Below, piece after piece: positions 6,411 to 15,963 of a stretch of DNA of 64,000 nt. This stretch comes from Pararhodonellum marinum (lineage in GTDB: Bacteria > Bacteroidota > Bacteroidia > Cytophagales > Cyclobacteriaceae): NCBI RefSeq assembly GCF_015354735.1, contig NZ_JACEFJ010000007.1:1-64000 (forward strand), given 5' to 3'. A program made the position numbers and the translations under genes. Every line of letters starts with the position of its first letter. The stretch's first letter is position 1. The notes beneath the pieces were generated by a model. That model ran no database searches, had not been told where the DNA came from, and saw only the letters and a program-made list of their open reading frames with translations.

Positions 6411-8819
6411 TCACTCACTTTTTAAAATCTCGGCAGGATTTGTCTTTGCTACGCCAAGGGAATGGAATCCGACTACAAGTAAGGCCAATACGAGGACACC
6501 AAATCCTACCCCCCCGAACAGCAAATAGGGCATGTCAATTTTATAGGCAAATTCCTGCAGCCACATATTGCTCAGGTAATAAGCTGGATAAACAGCTAAG
6601 GCAAATGAAACCAACACCAACCAAATGTACTGAGTTGAAATTAAACCAATAAGCTGCAAAATTCCCGCGCCAAGTACTTTTCGGATACTGATTTCTTTGG
6701 TCCTTTGGGCTATGGTAAAGGATGAAAGTCCAAATAATCCCAAAACCGAAATTAAAATAGCCATGGATGAGGCAAATCCCAAGACTCCCCGGATTTTTCG
6801 ATCCCCTTCATAAAACTGCTCCAATTGCTCATCCATAAACCCAAATTCGGCAGTTTCGAAAGGATAGGTTTCTTTCAGTAAAAAATCAAGTTTTTCCTTC
6901 GCATACGCAAGATTTTGATGGCTTGAAATCTTAGTGGTCAGTAGATGGTAATATTCTGGCTGGTATATTAAAATCATGGGCATAATTTCCTCTTTAAGAC
7001 TTCGGGCATTGAAATTATCCATCACCCCAACGATAGTTTTTAGCTCTCCTCTTATACGAACGGATGACCCTAAAGCATCATTGGGTTCAATGTTCCCGAT
7101 TTCTTTGAGAAAATTCCAATTCACTATAATCTCATCGTCTTGGTTTCTGGCATATCGTCCGGCCAAAAGCGGAATACCATTAACCGATACAAAAGCCGAA
7201 TCCCCATTTATGACATGTACATCAAGCTTCTTTTCCATGGAATCAACCATAATATAAGCATCAGAAGTCCAAAGGCTGTTAGAGGAAACCAAGTTACTGC
7301 TCAAACTTACACCCCTTATATAGCTTTCCTGACCAACCCTTTCAGCCAATTGATTTCTTTTTGATTCTTCACCCATGAAGGGCAGGTAGGTATAGAGTAC
7401 CGCCTCTTTTTCAAATCCGAGGGGCTGTGAGCTGATATATTTTAATTGGCTACTTACGACAGTAACCAAGATAATAAAAGCAATGGAAGCTGTAAACTGT
7501 AAGATCGTAAGGTTTTTCCGCAGGAATACCCCAATTGAAAAACCTTTTACCTGGTGTAACTCCCCTTTAAGTGCCCGCTGGGGTTGATAGTTGGCCAAAA
7601 CAAAGGCAGGATATAGGCCCGAAATTAAGGTCAAAACGAAAGCATTGCCTCCTAAAAACACCAGACTCAACTGACTGTATGGAGTTGCGTTAAAGTTAGC
7701 CGGAAGGTAGTCGGAAAAATACGACTGGATGAAACTAGCTATGAAAACTGAAACTGTTGAAGCAAAGACTACCAGAATAAAAGTTTCGCTCAGAAATTGA
7801 AAAATCAATTGCCCCTTATCGGATCCCAAAGTTTTACGGATGCCTACCTCTTTGGACCTTTTGATAGCCAAAGCAGTTTCTAAATTAATAAAATTGAGAC
7901 AGGCTAACAAAAGAATAATCAACCCGATGTAAGTAAGCCCATATAAAAGCGTCTTGGAAATGGCTGTTCCGTCATAGTTTTCACTAAAATGTACCTCCGA
8001 GAGTGGCTCTCCAATAAAATTTGTATGGTTGTCTACTTCGCTGAGGTATTTTTTGGTGATTAAAGCCAGGCCTTTTTCCAAGTCAGCTTTTTGAACATTT
8101 TTCCCGATTTTTACAAAAAGCTGGTTGCTGGTATTTAAATTGGTCCAGCTATGCAGCCCATACCATTCTTCCTTTTCATTTTTGGAGATGGTGTTGAAGG
8201 AAATAAAATCTGTAAATAATAAATCGGTATTTTCTGTAAAATCAGCGACCACTCCTTTAACTTGTGCATAAATAGAATCGGCATCAACATAAAGAATTTC
8301 TTTTCCCAAAACCTCTCCTGCCGATAAGCCTGGAAAGTATTTTTTTAGGCTGGATTCCGAAATTACCGCTCCGTAAGGTTCTTCCAATGCCGACCCTGGG
8401 CTACCCGCAAGCCAAGTTCTTGAAAATATGTCAAAGAATCCTGGGGTGGCAAAGGTTACTTTATTGCTTCTTCCAATAACCTTATTTTGCTCAGGTATGA
8501 TCACCATGGTCTCAAAAAGTACATACAACCTCCCCTTTTCTTCAATAAAGGAAAGTTCCTCATCAATCACTTCTCCTAAAGGTCCATTGGTGGCGGGAGA
8601 TTGAAAGGAATTTCCTGGTTCCCATTCTTCAACAGTATTTATCCTGAAAATTCTTTCTCTATCCGTATGAAACTTATCGAAACTATAGGCATGCATGACC
8701 ACATTGAATATCACCAGACAAATGGCTATACCCAAAGATAGCCCCAACACATGTACCAAGGTACGGAGCTTGTTTCGCTTGATGTTTCTTAAGGCGACGA
8801 TGAGGTAGTTTTTTATCAT
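6411..8819 (-). CDS. P1: duplicated FtsX/MacB-type ABC permease without ATPase domain
   Basis: An 802-residue inner-membrane permease. Layout: TM1 about 21-43; periplasmic MacB-type domain about 45-285; three TMs about 291-410 with the FtsX motif INLETALAIKRSKEVGIRK near 311-329; then a second TM about 437-457, second periplasmic domain about 460-675, and three TMs about 680-792 with RTKEISIRKVLGA near 706-718. It ends NPAEILKSE. One chain thus carries eight TMs, equivalent to two MacB halves without nucleotide-binding domains, so it needs a separate ATPase such as that at 2187-2861. Its N-terminal VHVLGLSLGIAICLVIFNVV marks it as the sister of P6. It stands alone with its own candidate enhancer/sigma-54 site upstream. 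Substrate unknown. Confidence 0.93.
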   Translation of the reverse strand: MIKNYLIVALRNIKRNKLRTLVHVLGLSLGIAICLVIFNVVMHAYSFDKFHTDRERIFRINTVEEWEPGNSFQSPATNGPLGEVIDEELSFIEEKGRLYVLFETMVIIPEQNKVIGRSNKVTFATPGFFDIFSRTWLAGSPGSALEEPYGAVISESSLKKYFPGLSAGEVLGKEILYVDADSIYAQVKGVVADFTENTDLLFTDFISFNTISKNEKEEWYGLHSWTNLNTSNQLFVKIGKNVQKADLEKGLALITKKYLSEVDNHTNFIGEPLSEVHFSENYDGTAISKTLLYGLTYIGLIILLLACLNFINLETALAIKRSKEVGIRKTLGSDKGQLIFQFLSETFILVVFASTVSVFIASFIQSYFSDYLPANFNATPYSQLSLVFLGGNAFVLTLISGLYPAFVLANYQPQRALKGELHQVKGFSIGVFLRKNLTILQFTASIAFIILVTVVSSQLKYISSQPLGFEKEAVLYTYLPFMGEESKRNQLAERVGQESYIRGVSLSSNLVSSNSLWTSDAYIMVDSMEKKLDVHVINGDSAFVSVNGIPLLAGRYARNQDDEIIVNWNFLKEIGNIEPNDALGSSVRIRGELKTIVGVMDNFNARSLKEEIMPMILIYQPEYYHLLTTKISSHQNLAYAKEKLDFLLKETYPFETAEFGFMDEQLEQFYEGDRKIRGVLGFASSMAILISVLGLFGLSSFTIAQRTKEISIRKVLGAGILQLIGLISTQYIWLVLVSFALAVYPAYYLSNMWLQEFAYKIDMPYLLFGGVGFGVLVLALLVVGFHSLGVAKTNPAEILKSE

Positions 8820-8861
8820 ATCAGTATGTATTAAATCTGAAAGAGGTAATCCATGTAATTA

Positions 8862-8965
8862 ATGCCAATAGCCATGCCAACGGAAAAGGCTTTATACAGC
8901 CAATTTAGCCTGATGGATTCTTTATTTTAGCTTTTGCGCGGACGAAACTGTGCGGATGCGAACAA
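8862..8965 (-). promoter_or_regulatory. Candidate sigma-54 promoter and enhancer dyad of P1 (site 2)
   Basis: The dyad CTGTGCGGATGCGAACAA at 8948-8965 is centred 77.5 bp upstream of TGGCAT (8879-8874, minus strand), reading TGGCATGGCTATTGGCA. The -12-like part TTGG differs from TTGC in one base. P1 starts at 8819, 55 nt beyond the box. The dyad is the least symmetric of the six, but spacing is the same as at sites 4 and 5. The rest of the 400-nt gap to 9219 also serves the divergent cupin/SMP-30 gene and shows no other gene. Confidence 0.55.
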
Positions 8966-9219
8966 TCTTAACTCAGCATACAGACAGTGCATTAAATGAT
9001 GAAATAACATTTCATCTATTTTTTAGCTGTTTAAAAGTTGATGCATTTCAACTCTACCTTTCATGTTTATGCTATTTATGATCCAATATGTATTGTTTAT
9101 CGGATCATCCAAATATAAAATGTACCGTTTACACTTAATAGCAAACAAAACAATAAATGAACCTGCCAAAACGGAATAAATTATTTATTTTCAAATTCAA
9201 ATCAAACCTGACACTTACC

Positions 9220-11154
9220 ATGAATTGTAGAAAAGTTATTAACGGAATCGGCATTGCATTTTTAGCAATGGTTGCGATGGCCTTGACCCAGTGCTCTTCA
9301 TCTACCCCAGAATGGCACAGCATAAACCAGGAACTCATAAAAAAACACAACCTGACGGAAAGAAAGATATCTGGTCTTCCTGAAACAAGCCCTGAATCAA
9401 ACCTTAACCCCGCAGAGGTTAAAAGCCTTGATGACATGGATGACATAGCGCTCCATCCAGGAGTCAATGCACGTTTTTTTTGGGGTACAGGTGTGATGGT
9501 CGCCAGGCTTGATCTTGGACCCAATGCAAAAATTCCAATGGAAACCTTACCCAATGACAGGTTTCTGTTTGTACTCGAAGGTACTGTCGATCATCTAACC
9601 GACGGCGCATCTACTTCCCTGATCGGCAAGAAAAGAGAAGAACCTGATGGCATTACCAGCGGAACCCCGAGAACGGATTTTGTTTACTTGGAAAAAGGCA
9701 GCCAAAGTGAAGTGACCGCAGGTCCTTCAGGAGCCAAAGTGCTGGAGCTTTACAGTCCCGTAAGGCGTGATTACCTCGAAAAAGCAGGCATTGAAAACCT
9801 ACCGGGTGAATTTGGGGATGTAAAGTCTACCCAAGTACCCAACGTCGAACCGAACACCGTTTACGATCTATATGACTTCCAGCTTGCAGAACTTGCCCCT
9901 GGTGCCCATTCCCGTCTGATTTCAGGAAAAAACATGCAGCTGAGTTTTATTTCCATGGATCCCAACTCGGTGTTTTCCCACCACATACATCCAGAGGAAC
10001 AGATGATGTTTGTGCTCCGTGGAGAATGCGAAGAAATTCTCTTGGACGGAAAACAGACCATGAAAACAAATGATGTGGTCAGGATTCCTGGAAACTTGGT
10101 CCATGGTGCTGAAATAGGCGATTTAGGCTGTGATGCACTCGATATATTTTGGCCGGTACGTGAAGATTACATGGCCAAGGAAAATGCGCGCATGGAGGCT
10201 TATCATGCCATCATTCCATCCGATGCCGAACTTGAGCTGTTCATAGATGGAAAAGAAACTAAACCTGAATTATTTTTCACCGAAGGGCCGAAGTGGATGA
10301 ATGGTAAAATCTACCTTTCCAATATGTATTTCGACCAAAATTGGAATGCGGATCCAAAGAAAAGTTCTACTGTAGAAGTCGATCCTGACGGCAGTTACAA
10401 AAACATAACAGAAGGCAAGATGCAGACCAACGGCCTATACCCCTACAAAAACGGAAACCTCATTGTTTGCGATATGATGGGGCACAGGGTAGTGGAAATG
10501 ACTACGGATGGGAAGGTGGTAAGGGTTCTTGCTGATACGTATGACGGAAAGCCTATCGATGGGCCAAATGACATCATCACCGATTCCAAAGGCGGTTTTT
10601 ATTTTACAGATCCCCAATTTACCATGGAGCCTGATAAGTTTCAGCCCGGAAGGGCCGTCTATTATGTTTCCTCACAAGGAGCAATTACACGAGTAACTGA
10701 ACCCAACGAATTTGCCATGCCCAACGGTATTTTGCTTTCACCGGACGAAAAGACCCTCTACATCAACAATTGCTACGACAACGAATCTTGGTACCCAGTC
10801 CAAAGTGACAAAGACAACTTCATCTGGGCCTACGATGTCAATGAGGATGGAACGATCACCAACGGACGCCAATTTGCTAAACTGTTCCTGACTGAAAATG
10901 TGTTGGACAGAAAAGGAAAATCTTCAAGTGCTGACGGAATGGCTATAGACAAGCAGGGAAACATCTATGTAGCTACCTACTATGGGGTGCAGATTTTCAA
11001 TGCTGAGGGAGAATTTTTGGGGATGATCAATATGCCTTCATTCCCGGTAAGCCTGGCTTTTGGTGATGATGACATGAAAACCTTGTATATCGTGAGTTAC
11101 AGCAAAATATTTAAAATCCGAACCAATATGGAAGGTTATGTCAATTATCTGTAA
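9220..11154 (+). CDS. Exported lipoprotein fusing two cupin domains to an SMP-30/gluconolactonase propeller
   Basis: A 644-residue lipoprotein. The ATG at 9220 is chosen over 9157 because it starts a signal peptide with lipobox ALTQC (Cys25). Residues ~80-185 form a degenerate cupin without metal histidines. Residues ~225-315 form a second cupin with HHIHPEE (His254, 255, 257) and a distal His295. From ~350 to the end is an SMP-30/gluconolactonase-like six-bladed propeller. Its metal ligands are all visible: Glu355 in FTEGPKW, Asn in DGPNDI, Asn in MPNGI and Asp in SADGMAID. The likely activity is lactone hydrolysis in sugar-acid metabolism outside the inner membrane, with the cupin binding a sugar or metal. 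The fusion with a tandem cupin is the unusual part. It is monocistronic and convergent with the beta-helix gene. Confidence 0.85.
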   Translation: MNCRKVINGIGIAFLAMVAMALTQCSSSTPEWHSINQELIKKHNLTERKISGLPETSPESNLNPAEVKSLDDMDDIALHPGVNARFFWGTGVMVARLDLGPNAKIPMETLPNDRFLFVLEGTVDHLTDGASTSLIGKKREEPDGITSGTPRTDFVYLEKGSQSEVTAGPSGAKVLELYSPVRRDYLEKAGIENLPGEFGDVKSTQVPNVEPNTVYDLYDFQLAELAPGAHSRLISGKNMQLSFISMDPNSVFSHHIHPEEQMMFVLRGECEEILLDGKQTMKTNDVVRIPGNLVHGAEIGDLGCDALDIFWPVREDYMAKENARMEAYHAIIPSDAELELFIDGKETKPELFFTEGPKWMNGKIYLSNMYFDQNWNADPKKSSTVEVDPDGSYKNITEGKMQTNGLYPYKNGNLIVCDMMGHRVVEMTTDGKVVRVLADTYDGKPIDGPNDIITDSKGGFYFTDPQFTMEPDKFQPGRAVYYVSSQGAITRVTEPNEFAMPNGILLSPDEKTLYINNCYDNESWYPVQSDKDNFIWAYDVNEDGTITNGRQFAKLFLTENVLDRKGKSSSADGMAIDKQGNIYVATYYGVQIFNAEGEFLGMINMPSFPVSLAFGDDDMKTLYIVSYSKIFKIRTNMEGYVNYL

Positions 11155-11294
11155 GGATGTAAAATAAATCCAAGACTCCTTTACAGGAAGGAAGACCCCT
11201 GCCTATCAGGGTGCAGGAAAGTACCGGACATTTCAATCTCTTGACGAGGATTACATCGTTTTGTCATTTTACTGGTATCATTGCCCACTCACAT

Positions 11295-11334
11295 TAAAAA
11301 AATTCCCAGGGAGACAACAATGCTCCCTGGGAAT
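11295..11334 (-). terminator. Intrinsic terminator of the beta-helix gene
   Basis: Perfect 12-bp stem ATTCCCAGGGAG / CTCCCTGGGAAT with a 9-nt loop (11302-11334), followed on the minus strand by seven Ts. It is about 158 nt past the stop of the minus-strand gene at 11492. On the plus strand no T-run follows, so it is not an obvious terminator for the convergent cupin/SMP-30 gene. The rest of the 337-nt gap (11155-11491) holds no gene. Confidence 0.85.
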
Positions 11335-11491
11335 ACTTCACTACTATCAATTTTAATCCCTTTTTTAAAGCAAACAGTCGGATTGCAGTCGTAAACCCCC
11401 ATTATTTTTCTTCCTTACAAGAAAGGCACAGCTGTTATTTTAATACCATAAAGTTCAGACATACTAAAAAGTCCTACTACCAAGGTAGATC

Positions 11492-13123
11492 TTATTTGCC
11501 TGTCACATGTTCCACTGCCTCTGCACCCAGTCGCTCTTTAAGCTGGGTAAGGTACAAGCTTCCAGGGGTGACATGTCTGTCCATGGATTCCACATGGCCA
11601 TTGGCTTGCGTGAGGTCTTGTAAAGCTGCGTTGAATACAACTGCGTTCACACCTATATGTCCAAAAGAATAATTTTGAGCGGTAGGTGGTCGCTGAATTA
11701 AGAAATCCCCCTCACAGTTCCAAAAAACGATGTTGGCACCAGCCCAGCCTATGGGATAGTCTTTCCAATATCTGGCAGTGAGCGGTGCTTTTACATTATC
11801 GTAAAGAGCACCATTTGACCATCGATTATGGGGTTCACTGGAAGAATAAGGATTTACAGCTGTACAGTTGAGGAAGACATTCCCACTTGACGCAGCGCCC
11901 TGTAAAACGAAGGAATGTCGCCCTTTTTGAGAAAAGCATCTTTGCACGAGCGCAAACTGCCCGTTCATCTGAAAGGTGAACCTTCTGCCTCCCCAACGCA
12001 TCGCTACCGGCTCCCTTGATTCACAATCCTGTATGGTGATATACTTAGTGCCCGCATTGGCCAATACGACGCTGTTGCCAAAGTGAAGGGCAGACATATT
12101 CCTAACCCATACATTTTTTGCATTGCCGATGTTTATAAAATTTGAATAATGGTTCTCGTCTGAGAAATATTCTTCGCCTTGGTATTGAAACTCGGTACCC
12201 AATTGGTCCCTGTCCATATTGCCATAAGCCGTGGTGCGAACAGCGGGATCATATTCAGAAATACCTCGAAGATTTTCTATACCCACCTGTTCGATCCGAT
12301 CATCTTCATATTTGAAAATCTCTCCTCCACCCCATAGTTCATCAATCGCGGTGAATATCGGTGCATCTATTGTGATTTCATTTCCGTTGATCTCGATGAT
12401 GGTTCTGTCATAATCGATATGAAAAGGTTCCCATCGGCTCCTTCCTACCTTCGCGCTGTCCTGTCCTATCTCTTTGATCCAATCCGCATTTCCATGACGT
12501 CTCACAAGAATTTGGTCTCCTTCTTTGAATGCTTTTGGATTTCTCACCTCAAAGTTGACAGCACCTACGGCTACATATTTACTGGTAATGGGCTGTCCTG
12601 TACCTTCTTGTATTTTGATTCCAGAGTCCCCCACGATATTGATAAGCGCAGGTCTCCTTCCCCGAGATCCTTCCTCCTGCTCGGTTTTTTTACCGAATAA
12701 AATCGTCCCAACGTCACTCATTCCTTCTCCACGGAGGACCACACCGGAACTTCTGATGTAGATTGGTTTTTCGAGGGAATATGTCCCCATCTTCAGAAGG
12801 ACCGCTCCCCTGAATCCGTACGCATCCTTAGGCAGCTTAGCCACCCGGTCAATGGCCGCTTGAATAAGGTCTGCATTGTCCCCCAATACCGGCCAAACAA
12901 TTTCTTTTACGGCAACATAAGGAATGGGTACACCGCCCCCTTTGTATCCGGCATGGGAAAAATCAGGGATTCGATTGCCAAGGGAGTCTTCTTCATACAT
13001 CAACTTGCCATCCACTCCGGGATAGACCAATGAAGTGGTAGGCATCAAATCCTGAGCTTGGGATAACTCGGCATTCAAAATAATCAGGGCTCCGACCATC
13101 AGTGCAGTCTTCAATCTAAGCAT
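11492..13123 (-). CDS. Exported right-handed beta-helix (pectate-lyase-like) protein
   Basis: A 543-residue protein. The ATG at 13123 is preferred to a TTG two codons upstream. A signal peptide (MLRLKTALMVGALIILNAELSQA) is followed by a region with GDNADLIQAAIDRV near residues 75-95. This is the entry motif of pectate-lyase-superfamily beta-helix proteins, where glycosidase-like proteins bind an N-terminal capping segment. The body contains successive short rungs such as VVLRGEGM, KYVAVGAVNFEVRNP, KNVWVRNMSALHFGNSVVLANAG and GNVFLNCTAV, consistent with a parallel beta-helix. Family members act on polysaccharides as lyases or hydrolases; catalytic residues cannot be assigned by eye. It is monocistronic with a strong terminator. 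Confidence 0.72.
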   Translation of the reverse strand: MLRLKTALMVGALIILNAELSQAQDLMPTTSLVYPGVDGKLMYEEDSLGNRIPDFSHAGYKGGGVPIPYVAVKEIVWPVLGDNADLIQAAIDRVAKLPKDAYGFRGAVLLKMGTYSLEKPIYIRSSGVVLRGEGMSDVGTILFGKKTEQEEGSRGRRPALINIVGDSGIKIQEGTGQPITSKYVAVGAVNFEVRNPKAFKEGDQILVRRHGNADWIKEIGQDSAKVGRSRWEPFHIDYDRTIIEINGNEITIDAPIFTAIDELWGGGEIFKYEDDRIEQVGIENLRGISEYDPAVRTTAYGNMDRDQLGTEFQYQGEEYFSDENHYSNFINIGNAKNVWVRNMSALHFGNSVVLANAGTKYITIQDCESREPVAMRWGGRRFTFQMNGQFALVQRCFSQKGRHSFVLQGAASSGNVFLNCTAVNPYSSSEPHNRWSNGALYDNVKAPLTARYWKDYPIGWAGANIVFWNCEGDFLIQRPPTAQNYSFGHIGVNAVVFNAALQDLTQANGHVESMDRHVTPGSLYLTQLKERLGAEAVEHVTGK

Positions 13124-13354
13124 CTTCAATAGGTTAAGGGTTTATTTTAGGTTAACAACAAATCCCAAGAATATTGGGATATTCTTGAATATAGCCATTT
13201 TTTATGCTTGCATCTCTGATAAATTCAGGTTTGGTCAATTCCCTTTTTGAATGGGTAAAATGACACTTAAAAAGTATCATCCACTTCAAAGTAACAATAT
13301 ATGGATGAAACTATGATCCTCTGATCTTGTCCTTTCTTTGCTAGGAAGTACTTC

Positions 13355-13385
13355 TAAAAAAAGGGAGAATACCCTTCTCCCTTTT
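13355..13385 (-). terminator. Intrinsic terminator of the DUF937-OmpA gene
   Basis: An 11-bp perfect stem AAAAGGGAGAA (13359-13369) / TTCTCCCTTTT (13375-13385) with a 5-nt loop, followed on the minus strand by a T-run. It is about 98 nt past the stop of the OmpA-family gene. The 359-nt gap 13124-13482 otherwise contains only AT-rich spacer and the upstream region of the beta-helix gene. Confidence 0.85.
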
Positions 13386-13482
13386 CTATTGCTTTGAAAG
13401 CATTTGTCACAACTTACTATTTCTGTCAAGTTAAATGCCCTGTAAATTAAACTGGTATAAAAATCACCTTGACTAAGCCCAT

Positions 13483-14775
13483 TCATTTATCAGTTACCCT
13501 GATCGCTACCCTTCTGTTTTTCTGCCTATTTTCATCTGTGTCGTTGGATGCCACAGGATGTTGAGAACCATACCCCTCTGCAGAGATTCGCGATGCCCCT
13601 ACTCCTTTTTTCCTTAACTCCATCATCACAGCATCTGCCCTTGCCTGAGACAAGGATACGTTTGCTGATTCATCCCCGGTATTATCTGTATATCCACCGA
13701 TTTTGATTTTGACATTTGGGTAGGCCCGCATGATTTCAGATATGTTATTGATCTGATCCATAGATTCTGCCTTCAAATCTGTATTATTTGTTTCGAAGAG
13801 AATCCGGTCAAATTCAAACCAACGTTCGTTACTCACATCCTCAGAACTGGCAATATAATCCAACAATCTTCTCTCAACGCCATTTTCCGGCGCATTGATT
13901 TCAGTATTGTTGGGAAGTCTAAAGGTGTAAAGACTGCCTAAACGGTTCCAGTCTTCCACGGTGTATCGGTCGATGGAAGCATCTGCTTCCCGCATGTCTG
14001 CTGAAGCATTCTGCCTTACTCTTTGGGTAGTGTCCGACACAATAGATTGGGTATCTTCTTGCATCATATCGTCATCTTCCCGATTACAATTTCTGGTTAG
14101 CAAAAATAAAAGCAGAATGCCTACCAGTCCGAGTACCCAAGGCAGATAATTCTTGGTATTGGTACTCGCTGCAGGTTTGGGTGGAGTTACCGTTTCTTTT
14201 TCAGGTACATTCTTTTTGGGTTCTACTTCAGGTTGACTAAACCCAAACATATTGCCTAAATTGCCTGGCAAAAGTTTTTGAACAATGCCCTTATGACTAT
14301 TTAGCAAGCCCAATAAACCGGCAGCTCCCAATCCCTTAGAAGAGACATTCTTTGCCAATCCGCTCATGACCATTGGCGCGGCAAATTTCATGAGGGTATT
14401 GATACTATCGGGTCCCAATCCAAAATGAGTAGATAAGGAATTTACGACTCCATCAGCTTTGCCTCCCATAATTGAAGAAACCAAATCTCCCCCCTTAGCT
14501 AGCATATTGTTGGTTCCTTCTGCACTTCCGAAGAGGTTTCCTATATTATCCAACATGGCTCCTCCGGAAAACTGGGTAGTCAACATGGTCAATAAACCGT
14601 TAGCATCATTCTCTGTATTGGTATTACTGATCAATCCTCCTAAAACTGCAGGAATTGCACCTTGAAACAAACCTTTTTTTGTTTCCGCTTGGGATTCTCC
14701 CAAAAAACCGGAGAGCTTTCCAATTACATTGTCATCAATGTTGGTTCTGAGCAAATCAATTAAATTGTCTGTCAT
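13483..14775 (-). CDS. DUF937 and OmpA-domain envelope protein
   Basis: A 430-residue protein. The ATG at 14775 (MTDNLIDLLR) is chosen because DUF937 proteins start this way; the open frame continues upstream to 14862 in low-quality sequence. Residues 1-175 are a Gly/Leu-rich DUF937 (YidB-like) domain. One TM lies at about 211-227 (LPWVLGLVGILLLFLL). A C-terminal OmpA domain (~320-428) contains GGYTDNTGD and NRRVAI with the Asp and Arg that bind diaminopimelate in peptidoglycan. The protein therefore probably anchors a DUF937 domain to the cell wall; with no N-terminal signal, DUF937 would be cytoplasmic and OmpA periplasmic. Monocistronic. Confidence 0.88.
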   Translation of the reverse strand: MTDNLIDLLRTNIDDNVIGKLSGFLGESQAETKKGLFQGAIPAVLGGLISNTNTENDANGLLTMLTTQFSGGAMLDNIGNLFGSAEGTNNMLAKGGDLVSSIMGGKADGVVNSLSTHFGLGPDSINTLMKFAAPMVMSGLAKNVSSKGLGAAGLLGLLNSHKGIVQKLLPGNLGNMFGFSQPEVEPKKNVPEKETVTPPKPAASTNTKNYLPWVLGLVGILLLFLLTRNCNREDDDMMQEDTQSIVSDTTQRVRQNASADMREADASIDRYTVEDWNRLGSLYTFRLPNNTEINAPENGVERRLLDYIASSEDVSNERWFEFDRILFETNNTDLKAESMDQINNISEIMRAYPNVKIKIGGYTDNTGDESANVSLSQARADAVMMELRKKGVGASRISAEGYGSQHPVASNDTDENRQKNRRVAIRVTDK

Positions 14776-15050
14776 GGTTAAAGGCGTTTGGTTTGGTTGT
14801 TGTTTAAGATAAATATCGAAATAAATTCTTGTAAAAGCCATTTTTATATCCACCAATAGCAAAATTCTACAATCCTTTCAAAGGATATTTTTAAATTGAT
14901 GATTTTTATGGTTTTCCTATAAAAAAATGGAAATCCCAAAATCCGTTAAGGATTGAAAAAAAGTCCAATCAGAAATTTAGATTATTCCATACTGAATGAG
15001 TGGATAAAAATGAGGAAATGTATATTGCTTTTAGAGGCGTAGTTGAATAT

Positions 15051-15665
15051 TTATAGCTTTTGCAACATATCCTGATAAAGGTCTTTAAGAAGCCGTTCCT
15101 GACCTAGTAATTCCATCATCAAAAACTGTAATCCCAGAAGATTGAGATCGATATTTTCCATGTTGTGGGTCTCTGTTGCCGTAAGTCTATCCGTGAGGTT
15201 GGCAATGGTTCTTCCCATGATCATTTCCTGTAAATTATAAACCTTGGTAAGCCTCTGCGTGATATCAAAATCAAATTCACTAATAATGCCAGTAGCTTTT
15301 GCGGTATCCCATGCATTTTGGACAATAATATCATGTAAAAAACTTTTTCCCCCTGCCAAAATATAAGTGTTCAGGAAATTGTATTCCAAGAGCTGGTTTT
15401 TGAGACTATCGTCTTTTCCTTCTGTGATTTTGGAAAGTCTTTCGAATGTTTCAGAATGTCTAACCATCCATTCTTCCAATACCTTCAAGTTTCCCTCGAT
15501 TTCCATTCGAATTTCTTCTCTTGCTTCGTTTTTGTCCTGACGGGTTTTAATATTTTCGGCCGTTTTATTGATAAAAAGAGCAAAAAGTACACTGAAAACG
15601 ATCAGTAACCCGTCTGCAAAATATTTTTTATTGAACTTGAAACTGAATTTTCTGCCCATACCCAT
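15051..15665 (-). CDS. Single-pass membrane protein of unknown function (DUF6090-like)
   Basis: A 204-residue protein from ATG 15665; the open frame extends to a TTG at 15716. After a basic N-terminus comes one TM (about residues 17-34, DGLLIVFSVLFALFINK). A charged helical region follows (AENIKTRQDKNEAREEIRMEIEGNLKVL split over several heptads), then a mostly helical C-terminal domain. This N-terminal pattern (YFADGLLIVF..LFALFINK followed by a charged helix and an ELxxNL-like segment) resembles small Bacteroidota membrane proteins classed as DUF6090, but I am not certain. It lies downstream of P2 on the same strand (298-nt gap) and may be the last gene of the P5-P2 transcript. No catalytic motif is visible. 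Confidence 0.6.
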   Translation of the reverse strand: MGMGRKFSFKFNKKYFADGLLIVFSVLFALFINKTAENIKTRQDKNEAREEIRMEIEGNLKVLEEWMVRHSETFERLSKITEGKDDSLKNQLLEYNFLNTYILAGGKSFLHDIIVQNAWDTAKATGIISEFDFDITQRLTKVYNLQEMIMGRTIANLTDRLTATETHNMENIDLNLLGLQFLMMELLGQERLLKDLYQDMLQKL

Positions 15666-15963
15666 AAAATCAGATAACTCAATTTCCAAATTCTCAACCA
15701 AATTACCAAATGACAACTGGGTAAGGAAGGTAGGTTTTCCGGTTGTCAGGGTACCACATGAGCAGTAAAGGCAAGTTTATTTTATTTCATGTTGTCTAGT
15801 TGTCGGGTTGTCGGATTATAAGTAGCATTATCGGTGTATCTGATGATCCGTTTATCTATTGAAAAGTTTATCAATTCCGAGGCCTACTTCTTGCTCAAAT
15901 TGTCTATCCTTTCACCCAACCAAATAAGTACAGTAACCAACCGAATATAGGCCAAGTCTGATC

